Positions 9,348 through 19,306 are shown, counted from the first letter of the stretch. The stretch is DNA of 64,000 nucleotides from Candidatus Saccharimonadota bacterium (GCA_028286395.1 JAQBRS010000001.1:61650-125649); one strand, 5' to 3'. Notes: a model not told the origin generated them from the sequence alone. Translations and numbers: made by a program.

Positions 9348-10982
9348 TTATTGCTGACCAGGGATCTTGAATTGACCAGGATCATTTGGCGTTGGCGCGG
9401 ACGGTGGAGCAGTTGGTGCCGGTGCCGCAGGAGGTTCCGGAGCAAGAATGTCACCTAGTATCTCTGGTTGTGGCGCAGGAGTTGCATCAAGTGCGTAGGC
9501 AGATCCAGCCGCAGGCGGTGCTGAGAAATCTGGCAATGCTGGTGGCATTGGAAGGCCAAGATCGGCTGGTGTTGGCGCAGGTGGTGTTACCGGCGGTTCA
9601 ATCACGAGTTCGTGACCGAATGTTCCTTCCGGTGCCTGTTCGGGAACTGGCGCAGTCTCTGGATCTTCACCACTGACGGCTTCGTCGTGCCCAAGAACGT
9701 ATGATGATGCCCCGCTTGACCCTGTTGCAGAGCTTGGCGTTTCTGTCGCAGACGGCGACGACATATACGAGTGCGTTAGAATAGTCTTATTTTGATCATT
9801 CGCTTCTTCACGGCGTTCGTCTTCGGCTGCTTGTTCAGTTGTCGCATTAAGTGTTCCGCCGAGTGTTGGTTCGGCGGTTGGTTCAGATACATATGAAAGT
9901 CCGATAGCCGGAGCAGCTTCTGGCTCAGCAACTACTTCAGGAGTTGGCGCAGGTGCTTCTACGGGCGCTACAGGCGTATCATCGTGATCAATCGCATAGG
10001 CGCCAGCAGCATGTGTGTTACCGGTGTGCTCACCAAGTGATTCGTTTGCGACTTCAACTGCCTCAGCTTGTTCGGCTGCTTTGACACGTTTATCAAGTTG
10101 CTCGAGGGTTTCACCGTCTTTGTGACTAATAGAAAGTGAGTCTTTATGTTCAGACTCTGGTTCGACTGGTGTTTCCTGAGCTTCTTCGTCTTTCGTGACA
10201 TCCAAGTTGCCAATTTCATGGGATTCTTTTAATTTCGAAGCGATTAACTGCTGGTCTGCACCGGCACCCATAAGTTGAGCGGCAACGGACATCACGCGGG
10301 AGGTCGTATGAGTGTTACTAAATCGATCCGTCTCGGCGACGATACCTGTGAGAAAGGCAGTTGAGATTTCTGCATCAAGTAACGATTTCGTTTTATCAGT
10401 CTTAAGCGCTTCCGCGAGCCCTGCGACCATTTCACTAAGGCTACTCGCCTGTTCGTCATGCCAATCGATGCCACCAAGGTTGCTGACTTGGTCGCCAGCA
10501 GTCACTGTAATAATGGCTGCGTCGTGAAGGACTTCGCCGTGTGATTCTATGGCGCTATCAAGATGCTCTTGCACGTCGACACCAAGTGCAATGACGAGCT
10601 CAACGTTGAAGTCACCTTGGCTAAACTCAAGATCGTCACTGCTAATCGTCGTTTTGTACGGCGTAATGAAGATTCTGACGCTGTCCCCTTCTACTTTGTA
10701 GCGAAGATGGTCAGCTTTTTCTTTATCGAGGGCAATAATAAAGTCGCGGAGACTATCAGTTGTTGTATCGAATGTCTTCTCTGGTTCAAGGAATGAGATC
10801 GCTGGCGGAACGTCACCACTAAAGACAGCGGTTGGGTGCTTTTCGAGCTTATCAAAGAGCAACGTGAGTCCAAGTGCAGCCGACAAAGCATCGACAGAAG
10901 GATTATTTGAAACGGTAACAAGAATATTAGTCGATGATTTTATCTTCTCGACAATCTGTTGTTTGGCTTTTATGTCGTCCAT
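9348..10982 (-). CDS. DHH-phosphoesterase-fold protein with degenerate catalytic motifs and long Pro/Ala/Glu-rich disordered C-terminus
   Basis: NrnA-like framework (NPSVDALSAALGL; NLGGIDWHDEQASSLSEMV; FLTGIVAETDRFSN) but no DHH motif. Confidence 0.65.
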   Translation of the reverse strand: MDDIKAKQQIVEKIKSSTNILVTVSNNPSVDALSAALGLTLLFDKLEKHPTAVFSGDVPPAISFLEPEKTFDTTTDSLRDFIIALDKEKADHLRYKVEGDSVRIFITPYKTTISSDDLEFSQGDFNVELVIALGVDVQEHLDSAIESHGEVLHDAAIITVTAGDQVSNLGGIDWHDEQASSLSEMVAGLAEALKTDKTKSLLDAEISTAFLTGIVAETDRFSNTHTTSRVMSVAAQLMGAGADQQLIASKLKESHEIGNLDVTKDEEAQETPVEPESEHKDSLSISHKDGETLEQLDKRVKAAEQAEAVEVANESLGEHTGNTHAAGAYAIDHDDTPVAPVEAPAPTPEVVAEPEAAPAIGLSYVSEPTAEPTLGGTLNATTEQAAEDERREEANDQNKTILTHSYMSSPSATETPSSATGSSGASSYVLGHDEAVSGEDPETAPVPEQAPEGTFGHELVIEPPVTPPAPTPADLGLPMPPALPDFSAPPAAGSAYALDATPAPQPEILGDILAPEPPAAPAPTAPPSAPTPNDPGQFKIPGQQ

Positions 10983-11171
10983 ATTTTTGTTTGTTTCTTT
11001 TTTGACGTTAAACGTACTTTTATTCGCTTACTATACCATAAGTGTTTTCACAGCGTCAACAAATGCACGTAACACTTTACAATTAGTACATTTTCATCTA
11101 TAATCACCCTTTGAATACATTAGTAGCTACGCAAGAAATATTTTGCATTTAAGAGAACAAAGGAAACTATA

Positions 11172-11573
11172 GTGCCAATCATCAAATCCGCTATCAAGCG
11201 AGCAAAACAAACTATCAAACGACGTGACCGTAACGTTGGTATTAAGCGTGACATCAAAGAAGCTGTCAAAGCCTTCAACGCGAACCCAAGCGCCACTACC
11301 CTTTCAAAGGCACAGAGCGAAATCGACACAGCCGTTAAAAAGAACCTCCTCGACAAGAACACTGCGTCTCGTCGTAAGGCCAACCTTTCAAAGACAGCGA
11401 AAGCTGCCGGCGTAAAGCTTGCTGGTGCTAAGAAAGCTACACCAGCTAAAACAGCTGCGAAACCAGCTACGACAAAGACTGTTGCCACAAAGAAGCCAGC
11501 TGCTGCTAAAGCTCCAGCTGCGAAAAAAGCTCCAGCGAAGGCTACTGCTAAAAAACCTGCTGCCAAGAAGTAA
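11172..11573 (+). CDS. rpsT: 30S ribosomal protein S20 with histone H1-like Ala/Lys/Pro C-terminal tail
   Basis: MPIIKSAIKRAKQTIKRRDRN...S20 core, then repeats of (P/A)AKK type; GTG start. Confidence 0.92.
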   Translation: MPIIKSAIKRAKQTIKRRDRNVGIKRDIKEAVKAFNANPSATTLSKAQSEIDTAVKKNLLDKNTASRRKANLSKTAKAAGVKLAGAKKATPAKTAAKPATTKTVATKKPAAAKAPAAKKAPAKATAKKPAAKK

Positions 11574-11585
11574 TTTTCTCGAAGC

Positions 11586-11618
11586 AAAAAATAACCTCCA
11601 TCTCGGAGGTTATTTTTT
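11586..11618 (+). terminator. Intrinsic terminator after rpsT
   Basis: AAAAATAACCTCC-ATCTC-GGAGGTTATTTTTTT. Confidence 0.85.
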
Positions 11619-12868
11619 TATGTTTCTTGGGCCGCAAGACCCATTTCACTCATTACTTTATCGACACCGATTCGCAGTAATCCGTTTGGATTACTCACCA
11701 GTTGCTCCTTGATTGTAAGGACGGCTCTTGTTTGAATCGTCGTAACGATTGTATCTGCGTATTCAGGACTAGCTTTTAGCCTTTTCTCCTCCTGAGCTAT
11801 CGCCTCGTTTATCTTTCTTAACACGCCCTTGCCATGCCACAACGCATCGACATGCGCAACAAATAAGTCTCTGTCCCACGCTTCACCCGTGTAGGCAATC
11901 TGGGCACGTACTAGCGAACCAGCTGGATCCAAGGATTGACCTAGCAGTACATCCAGCAACTGTCTTTCTGGCAGATAGACAATATCTTCGTTCTCAGGAA
12001 GCGGCTTGCCATTTTTCTCACGAATTTCACGCGCAAATTCTTCAGTCAGCGCTTCGTTAATCCAACGTGCCGCTATTGGTGTATCAATGACTTCATACGA
12101 ACGACATAGCAAAGCATGTACAAATTCGTGTGTTAAGTTGCGAGAAAAGTGACTAACGACTTCGATAATACGATTTGAATAGTTCGCAGGATGCGTACTT
12201 TGCGCTAATACAACTTCCTGCGTGTTGCTTGGATCAAAATAAGCAGCAATGTCTTTTAGCGCTGTGTCAAAAATATCGCTAATGACCAACTTCATATTGG
12301 TTGAATCCTTTGGAAGAATGGCAATCTTGCCTTCTTCGGCTAATTCGTCTACCGCTTCGAGAAATTTTTGTAAATGAGTCGCATAGTGTTCTGCAACTAC
12401 CTTGCTACCGGCTTGTCTATCAATAATATAGTTGTGTTTCTGGGCTATATTCAAAAGCTGAGGAGTCGTTGCCTCTTGCTTAAGCCACGTTTTCCAGCTT
12501 ATTTCGGGTTCGCCTTTTGGTGTGAGCGAGCTAATGTGTTTCATCAAGAAAAGCGGAACTATCGAACTAAAATAGCGATCAACGATACCTTCACCTTTCT
12601 CATCTAAGGTATCGTATATACTGCGTATCATTTCAACTCCATCATCCGCTTTGTCGAATTGTGAACGTTCAATATTTTCAAGCGTTGCGTATTCTCGACT
12701 CTCGGCAGAATATGCGCTCATTTCGGTAACCATTTGGGCATGCGTATCCGCAGCTTGTACCGCACCATACCCAAGTACTCGCTCGCGAGCAGAGATAGTC
12801 GGCTTGGGTGGCGGCATATGTTCAAGTGATGCCTTATTTAAGGATGGGCTCTCTGAATGCTGACTCAT
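11618..12868 (-). CDS. Putative zincin metallopeptidase
   Basis: HEFVH motif with downstream NEALTEEFA, matching the HExxH...E gluzincin layout. Confidence 0.55.
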   Translation of the reverse strand: MSQHSESPSLNKASLEHMPPPKPTISARERVLGYGAVQAADTHAQMVTEMSAYSAESREYATLENIERSQFDKADDGVEMIRSIYDTLDEKGEGIVDRYFSSIVPLFLMKHISSLTPKGEPEISWKTWLKQEATTPQLLNIAQKHNYIIDRQAGSKVVAEHYATHLQKFLEAVDELAEEGKIAILPKDSTNMKLVISDIFDTALKDIAAYFDPSNTQEVVLAQSTHPANYSNRIIEVVSHFSRNLTHEFVHALLCRSYEVIDTPIAARWINEALTEEFAREIREKNGKPLPENEDIVYLPERQLLDVLLGQSLDPAGSLVRAQIAYTGEAWDRDLFVAHVDALWHGKGVLRKINEAIAQEEKRLKASPEYADTIVTTIQTRAVLTIKEQLVSNPNGLLRIGVDKVMSEMGLAAQET

Positions 12869-12931
12869 TCTCGTAGTGTCTCACTCGTTACGTAGATTGG
12901 AGCATATTATAGTATAAAAATATCGAAAAGT

Positions 12932-13834
12932 CTACAGCGTCCTCTCGAGAAGCGCCCGTTCAATCAGCAACCAAGGATCGCCTTTGGAGACCTTCATATC
13001 GGCGTCAGCTTGAGCGAACGAAGCTAGGATACGCGCAGCTCCCCGCGCACCAAGCCGTTTTCCGTGTCGAGCAAGTTTCTGCGCAACGTACGGGTGAATC
13101 CCAAAATCTTTTGAAGGAGTATCAGAAGCACCAGCGCTAGCAACCACTGCGAGCTGAAACGCTTGCGAAGAAAGCAGCGCAAATAACTTGTACGAATCTT
13201 CAGTCAGTTCAAGATTACGAACCATTTCGTGAACCGCTTCTCGCTTGCCTTCTAGTGCCAGTTCAAAAAGTTGAAACACATTTTCTGACGGACTGGCTTC
13301 GATGATATCGTTAATCGTTTCAGGCGTGATTGTTTCAAGGAGTGAAATCTTTTCAAGCCCGTTCGCCAGTTGCCATTGATCAAGTCCGATGCGCTCCACA
13401 ATGTGATGCGCTGATTTTTTATCCAACTTCAAACTAAGGGTTTCAGCGTGCTTCACCACCCATGCTTCGGCAATCATTTGATCACGTTCGCCCCAGACAG
13501 GAAATTCTTTCAAGTTCACGCGCTTCTTTACTTCTTTGTAGCCAGTTGTTCGTTTGTCCGGCTTCGTATCAATTAAAATAACATCAATGTCATCAGAGAT
13601 TCGATCAATCCACTCAGGAAGCTTTTCCCATACTGAACTGTTCAAAGAAAGGTCCTTAATAATCACTAACCGTTTCTCGGCGAATAACGTTCCGCCCATG
13701 AGAAGGTCAGGGATATTTTTGAGCTCAAGTGTTGTCCCGTCGATGCGTTCAGGGGTACCATCAAACGAAGCGGTGGCAGCTTTCACCGCCTGTTGAATAT
13801 CAAATGTGTTCTCTCCGGTAAACCACGTAATCAT
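12932..13834 (-). CDS. holA: DNA polymerase III subunit delta
   Basis: HolA-like layout (MITWFTGEN...; VFQLFELALEGKREAV; LLSSQAFQL). Confidence 0.8.
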   Translation of the reverse strand: MITWFTGENTFDIQQAVKAATASFDGTPERIDGTTLELKNIPDLLMGGTLFAEKRLVIIKDLSLNSSVWEKLPEWIDRISDDIDVILIDTKPDKRTTGYKEVKKRVNLKEFPVWGERDQMIAEAWVVKHAETLSLKLDKKSAHHIVERIGLDQWQLANGLEKISLLETITPETINDIIEASPSENVFQLFELALEGKREAVHEMVRNLELTEDSYKLFALLSSQAFQLAVVASAGASDTPSKDFGIHPYVAQKLARHGKRLGARGAARILASFAQADADMKVSKGDPWLLIERALLERTL

Positions 13835-13855
13835 TATCTTCAGTATACCCGATGC

Positions 13856-14725
13856 CTACAGTACCTGACAGTACGGACAGATATGTGTCCCACGGCCAGC
13901 GACACGGAGCTTCTCGATCGTTGTCCCGCAGCGTGGGCACGGCAAGCCTTCACGTCGGAAGACACGAGCAAAGTCCATGTAACTCCCCCTCTTTCCTTCG
14001 GCGTTTACGTAATTACGATTCGATGAACCACCCTTTTCAATCGAAAGATTCATGACCCAGCGGAGTTCCGTATAGAGCTTCTCAAACTCAGCGGGCGTGA
14101 TCGTTTCAACACGTCGTTTTGGGTGAATCTTCGCACCCCACAACGATTCGTCAGCATAAATATTACCAACACCCGCAATAACTGACTGGTCTAAAATAGC
14201 CGCTTTAATACTCGTTTTCTTGCGACGTGCAAATCGATCAGCAAATTGTTTCGCGGTAAAATCTGGTTCGAGTGGCTCTGGGCCAACCTTCTTCATAAAT
14301 GGAAGATTCGGAATCTCGACAGTCGGCATCAGTTTTACCCAGCCAAACTTTCGTTGATCATTAAAGAATAGTTGCGAACCATCGTTAAACTCGATCGTCG
14401 CACGTGTTGATGTGTCGGGTAATGCATTCACCAAACTATCATTCGGATGTCCTGCACCAAACCGTGCGTCTTTATCGACATAGACCAACTGACCCGTCAT
14501 CTTCAAATGAATCACCAGTGAATAGTTGGTCGAGAGGTCGATCATCAATACTTTGGCGCGTCGTCGAATCGACGTAATCTCAGCACCAATCAAAAACTGA
14601 TTCACATCGGCGACAGTGTTCGGAAAACTTTTTGGGGTATCGCTTGAGGTACTGGTCATGGTCTTGCCAATAACAAGTTCGGAAAGTCCTCGACGGACCG
14701 TTTCTACTTCGGGTAATTCTGGCAC
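13856..14725 (-). CDS. mutM: Formamidopyrimidine-DNA glycosylase
   Basis: MPELPEVETVRRGL; IYADESLW; C-terminal zinc finger CPRCGTTIEKLRVAGRGTHICPYCQ; GTG start with AAGGAG SD. Confidence 0.97.
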   Translation of the reverse strand: MPELPEVETVRRGLSELVIGKTMTSTSSDTPKSFPNTVADVNQFLIGAEITSIRRRAKVLMIDLSTNYSLVIHLKMTGQLVYVDKDARFGAGHPNDSLVNALPDTSTRATIEFNDGSQLFFNDQRKFGWVKLMPTVEIPNLPFMKKVGPEPLEPDFTAKQFADRFARRKKTSIKAAILDQSVIAGVGNIYADESLWGAKIHPKRRVETITPAEFEKLYTELRWVMNLSIEKGGSSNRNYVNAEGKRGSYMDFARVFRREGLPCPRCGTTIEKLRVAGRGTHICPYCQVL

Positions 14726-14745
14726 AGAGGTGCGCTCCTTATAAA

Positions 14746-15357
14746 TTAGTTAGAAAGACCAAGTTTTGCGATTTGCGCACTGGCGCCAGGAATCTGATTC
14801 GTGAACAAACTTGAAAGCTGTGTGACACTAGCGTTCAATGAACCGGCTGATCCACTGCAGGTTGATGTCCATAGGTCTTTGACTGCATCAGTACCATTGT
14901 AGATCGTAAAGTCATAGACGCTTCCTGTAGCACAAATGCCGCGTGTATCATTTTTGTCGCCATCGAGTTGCTTACCTTTTGTCAGATCCGCTTTATCAAG
15001 TGCGTGAACAAATTGGTCGTATGACGCGACACTATTGCCAAGGCTTGTTTGGTCAACGACCGTGTCCAGGTAACCTGTGTACGTCTTGATCGTTCGGTCG
15101 TTCGCCGAGATATCAATCTTGTATGAGCGGAATTTCTCGTCAGCCACGATTGGTCCACGAACGGTCATAGTGACGCTTCGACCAACTGATGTATTCAAGA
15201 GTGCGTCACGACTCACGTCGACAACTGCCGTTGAACTACTTGATGAACCTGAGAAGAATACAACCCGCGCTAGCGACACTAATGCCGTGATTGCGATAAT
15301 GATAACGACGATGACGAGGATGATCGGAAGTACGCGTGAGGTTCTGTAATTAGCCAT
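14746..15357 (-). CDS. Hypothetical membrane-anchored protein
   Basis: N-terminal TM VLPIILVIVVIIIAITALVSLARVVFF then Ser-rich linker and extracytoplasmic domain. Confidence 0.7.
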   Translation of the reverse strand: MANYRTSRVLPIILVIVVIIIAITALVSLARVVFFSGSSSSSTAVVDVSRDALLNTSVGRSVTMTVRGPIVADEKFRSYKIDISANDRTIKTYTGYLDTVVDQTSLGNSVASYDQFVHALDKADLTKGKQLDGDKNDTRGICATGSVYDFTIYNGTDAVKDLWTSTCSGSAGSLNASVTQLSSLFTNQIPGASAQIAKLGLSN

Positions 15358-15375
15358 AGTTTAACCTTAGTAGCT

Positions 15376-15822
15376 TTACGCTTTCTTGTCAAATCCAGTG
15401 CTCCCAAATCCACCGCTTCCACGAGTCGTTTCAGACAGGTCTTCGGTAACTTGCCACGAGATTTTCTCAAACTTAGTCACAAGCAGCTGGGCGATACGCA
15501 TGTCAGGTTCAATTTCAAATGCCTCTTGTCCTAAGTTAATAACGAGAATGTTCAACTCTCCACGATAGTCGGCATCAATTGTGCCAATGCCATTCACCAT
15601 GGTGATGCCGTGCTTAATGCTCAGTCCGCTTCGAGCACGAATTTGCATTTCGTAACCTTCGGGAATCTCAAATGCCAAGCCGGTCGGTACCATGGCGCGT
15701 TCCAGTGGTTGCAATATCATCGGGGCCTCAAGACAAGCGTGAATATCCATGGCGGCCGCTTGATCAGTTTGGTACGCAGGGAGTGTTGCGTTTGAATTAA
15801 TTTTTTTGACTTTGACTTCCAT
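15376..15822 (-). CDS. dut: dUTP diphosphatase
   Basis: RSGLSIKHGI; GTIDADYRGE; GSGGFGSTG motifs. Confidence 0.96.
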   Translation of the reverse strand: MEVKVKKINSNATLPAYQTDQAAAMDIHACLEAPMILQPLERAMVPTGLAFEIPEGYEMQIRARSGLSIKHGITMVNGIGTIDADYRGELNILVINLGQEAFEIEPDMRIAQLLVTKFEKISWQVTEDLSETTRGSGGFGSTGFDKKA

Positions 15823-16236
15823 TTACTTGCTCTCCTCTAGGATTTTTTTGATCGCCACGATTGATTCAGGCACATTCACATACGTAAATGTTTTCATACC
15901 GAGCGTTTCCGCGACGGCCGTAAACGCGGGAACGTCGTCAATGAATAAGCACTCGTCAGGACGCACTGCTAATTTCTCGGCAGTCATTATATACATTTCT
16001 GGTGCAGGCTTGTCCCAGCCTACTTCACCCGATGCCACGACAACATCAAATAGTTCATCGAGTTCACCGGGATTAAATCGTTGGTCGAGTGAATAACGAC
16101 TCGGCACATTTGTCATCATCCCCAGTTTATACTGCCCTTTTAACTCTTTTACGAGTTCGAGGGTTTGCTCGATTTTCGTGCCCCGCATAATATCGAGGAC
16201 GACACCAAAACAATCAAAGATAACGGCTTTTATCAC
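15823..16236 (-). CDS. Small HAD-superfamily hydrolase
   Basis: FDCFGVVLD...TNVPS...GWDKPAPEMY...CLFIDDV. Confidence 0.85.
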   Translation of the reverse strand: MIKAVIFDCFGVVLDIMRGTKIEQTLELVKELKGQYKLGMMTNVPSRYSLDQRFNPGELDELFDVVVASGEVGWDKPAPEMYIMTAEKLAVRPDECLFIDDVPAFTAVAETLGMKTFTYVNVPESIVAIKKILEESK

Positions 16237-16730
16237 GCAACTAACTGCTTCCTAAGTTTTTCGCGAACATGCATCAAAATGAGTCCCAGGTGATTCTCGC
16301 CGTTGTCACTTCCGATTGGGTCAACTCCCCAGAAATGATCACCCCAGTCATTACCCTCCACTAATAGTTCGTCACCAGTCGCAATCAACATATCAAGGAG
16401 ATCCGGATTAGCGATAAACTTCCGCCTCACTACCTCTTCCATAACAGCCAGCTTCATTGGGTTACCCCATCCAACCCGCAACGGCTCACCTGCTTCAATC
16501 AATTCATGGGCGAAGTTCTTTGCGGCAATACCATCGTATTCTTCCTCTAATGCACGTTTCTGGACAGTCATATGCGCAACTTGCTGATGCGTGGCCGTGT
16601 CTGTGAATTTAGCAGCCTGGTATGCATGTTCGGACGTCAGCGCATACGTATTTTGGTTCGTCAAAATCGTATACTTCAATGGCTTCATGTTGCTTAGAAA
16701 AAAATGTTCACCACGAAATTGTTCGATCAT
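16233..16730 (-). CDS. NADAR (YbiA-like) family protein
   Basis: FLSNMKPL...TSEHAYQAAKF...KFIANPDLLDMLIATGDELLVEGNDWGDHFWG. Confidence 0.85.
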   Translation of the reverse strand: MIEQFRGEHFFLSNMKPLKYTILTNQNTYALTSEHAYQAAKFTDTATHQQVAHMTVQKRALEEEYDGIAAKNFAHELIEAGEPLRVGWGNPMKLAVMEEVVRRKFIANPDLLDMLIATGDELLVEGNDWGDHFWGVDPIGSDNGENHLGLILMHVREKLRKQLVA

Positions 16731-19258
16731 AGCTCACCCCAACTCTTGCCCGTACTGACATCGACGCGTAATGAGATACCCAGTTCTGGGGCGATTTCTT
16801 CCATTATTGTCTTCAGGATTTCGGCAACTTTTTCAGCATTCTCTGCGGGACACTCCACCAAAATCGAGTCGTGAATCTGCAAAATCTGATCACCCAAATC
16901 ACCGAGTTTTTCATCAACTCGAATCATCGCAAGTTTCATAAGATCAGCTTCGGTACCCTGGATTGGCATGTTAGCCGCTGCTCGCTCAGCGCCTGCACGT
17001 ACCATAAAATTACTACTCTGGATATCAGGCGTTGGACGACGACGACCAAAGTAGGTTTCGACGTAGCCTTCAGTGCGCGCTTTTTTCAGCGTGTCGTCGA
17101 TGAAGACGCGAATCGGCGCACGGAGCTTAAAGTATTGATCGATAAATTCTTTCGCTTGGCCGAACGTCATTCCTGTTTGAGCCGCAAGGCCATGTGGACT
17201 CATGCCATACAACACGCCGAAGTTAATCACCTTCGCGTCACGGCGTTGGTTTTTGGTCACCTCATCCATTGGGATGCCGTAGACTTCGCTGGCGGTCTTG
17301 GTGTGGATATCGACGTTGCCATTAAAGTCGTTGATCAAACTTTTATCGTCAGCAAGCACAGCCGCAAGACGGAGTTCAAATTGTGAGTAGTCGGCACTAA
17401 CCAGCACCTTATCGCCATCAGCAATAAAGGCTTCACGGATCTTTCGACCCAGTTCGGTTCTGATCGGAATATTTTGAAGGTTTGGATTCGTGCTACTAAG
17501 TCGTCCCGTTGCCGCCACATCCTGGTTAAAGGTTGTGTGGATTCGATTATGTTCATCGGCTAGTTTCGGCAATGAGTCAGTATACGTATTCTTTAACTTT
17601 GCGAGCTCACGTGTCTGCTCAATCAGCTCGATAATCGGGTGTTGGCCACGAAGTTTATCGAGCTCTGCCTGACCCGTACTATAGCCCGTCTTACCTCGTT
17701 TAATGCCCGTCGTCGGAAGCTGTAATTTGGTAAATAACACTTCTGAAAGCTGTGTAGGACTCCCAATGTTAAATTCATAGCCAATCATTGAATACATTTC
17801 TTGTTCGAGCTTTTGGTGCTCTGCGCCCAGTTCGTCACTCATTTTATTGAGGACTGCAGGGTCGATCAACACGCCCTTGTATTCCATAGCAAATAGCGTG
17901 TAAGTCAGCGGAAAATCAAGCTGGTGAGCGATGCGTGCAATCTTTGGTGTTGCCTCAAAGAAAGCAACTTGCTCGTCATACACCGTCCATAGCCCCGCTA
18001 GTAGAACGGTCGGCTCCGGCTCTTCTTGTCCAATAAGTGCAGCAGCTGATCGATCACGAAGCAACGGGTCGATCAAGAATGCACCTTGGCGAATATCGTG
18101 CACAGTTGGTAACTGCGTGAACACATTGTGAGTCGCAAGTTTATGATAGATATCTTTTATGTCATAACCGACAACCGTTGCCATCTCAAGCGCTCGCCAC
18201 AAACTCGAGTCGACTTCCGACACAGGCTTCGCAGCAACCGTCTTACGATCAGTCGATACCCATAGCTCATCTTCAATAATTTCAATCAGGACGGGACCTT
18301 CAATCGAGAGTGTGTCGGGCCAGTCAACCTTCGTCAGGGCCTCAATGGCAGGCTTATCCGAAACAACTTCAACAACCGTGTCCCCTATTTTCATATGCTT
18401 CGGCAAACGACGAATCAACGACGTAAATTGATACTTATGGAGGACTTCAAGAATGTTGTCGACATTCGTGTGTGCAATGTCCGTTTCTTCCCAGTTCACT
18501 TTAATTGGCGCATCAGTAAAAATACGAGCAAGTTGTTGACTCATGTAAGCCGACTCTTTACCTTCGATAATATTCTTCTGTTGCGCGCCCTTTAGCTCGT
18601 CAGTGTGTGCATAGATACCATCCAGATCACCGTACGTCATCAAAAGACTTTGCGCAGCCTTCGGACCGATCTTTGCGACGCCAGGAATGTTGTCGCTACT
18701 ATCACCTACCAGCGCTTTATAATCAACAAATTGTGCGACCTTAATCCCGTACTTCGCTTCAAATGCAGCGTCGTCGTATTGCACCAAGTCCGTACTGCCT
18801 GTTCGGGTAATGTAAACGTTTGTTGTGTCATCGATCAGTTGCAACATGTCATAGTCACCAGTGATTAAACAAGTTTCGACGCCCTGCTCTTTCGCTTCGT
18901 GCGCAAACGTTCCCATGATGTCATCGGCTTCGTATTGATCCAGCTCGTACAGTGGCCAATCAAAGGCCTGCAGTACATCACGAAGGATCGGTAGTTGGAC
19001 GTAAAAGTCTTCCGGTGGTTTGGTACGTCCCGCTTTGTATTCAGCAAAGATTTCACTTCGTTTTGCAATGCTGGTACCTTTTATATCCCACGCAATGGCA
19101 ACATAATCGGGTTCGAGTTTCTTAATAATTTCGATGGCGATCGACGTAAAGCCGAACACGCCGCCAGTTGGCGTTCCGTCAGGCAACGCAAGATTCGGCA
19201 TCGCATAATAGCCACGATAAAATACGGATTTTCCATCAATAACTGCCAACCGTTTCAT
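16727..19258 (-). CDS. polA: DNA polymerase I
   Basis: 5' exonuclease domain plus family A polymerase motifs (SADYSQFELRLAAVLADD; RRDAKVINFGVLYGMS; QIHDSILVECP). Confidence 0.97.
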   Translation of the reverse strand: MKRLAVIDGKSVFYRGYYAMPNLALPDGTPTGGVFGFTSIAIEIIKKLEPDYVAIAWDIKGTSIAKRSEIFAEYKAGRTKPPEDFYVQLPILRDVLQAFDWPLYELDQYEADDIMGTFAHEAKEQGVETCLITGDYDMLQLIDDTTNVYITRTGSTDLVQYDDAAFEAKYGIKVAQFVDYKALVGDSSDNIPGVAKIGPKAAQSLLMTYGDLDGIYAHTDELKGAQQKNIIEGKESAYMSQQLARIFTDAPIKVNWEETDIAHTNVDNILEVLHKYQFTSLIRRLPKHMKIGDTVVEVVSDKPAIEALTKVDWPDTLSIEGPVLIEIIEDELWVSTDRKTVAAKPVSEVDSSLWRALEMATVVGYDIKDIYHKLATHNVFTQLPTVHDIRQGAFLIDPLLRDRSAAALIGQEEPEPTVLLAGLWTVYDEQVAFFEATPKIARIAHQLDFPLTYTLFAMEYKGVLIDPAVLNKMSDELGAEHQKLEQEMYSMIGYEFNIGSPTQLSEVLFTKLQLPTTGIKRGKTGYSTGQAELDKLRGQHPIIELIEQTRELAKLKNTYTDSLPKLADEHNRIHTTFNQDVAATGRLSSTNPNLQNIPIRTELGRKIREAFIADGDKVLVSADYSQFELRLAAVLADDKSLINDFNGNVDIHTKTASEVYGIPMDEVTKNQRRDAKVINFGVLYGMSPHGLAAQTGMTFGQAKEFIDQYFKLRAPIRVFIDDTLKKARTEGYVETYFGRRRPTPDIQSSNFMVRAGAERAAANMPIQGTEADLMKLAMIRVDEKLGDLGDQILQIHDSILVECPAENAEKVAEILKTIMEEIAPELGISLRVDVSTGKSWGEL

Positions 19259-19306
19259 ATCTATTAGTATACCAGTTTTTAGGTATCAGCGGTGGTCGGA
19301 AACAGA

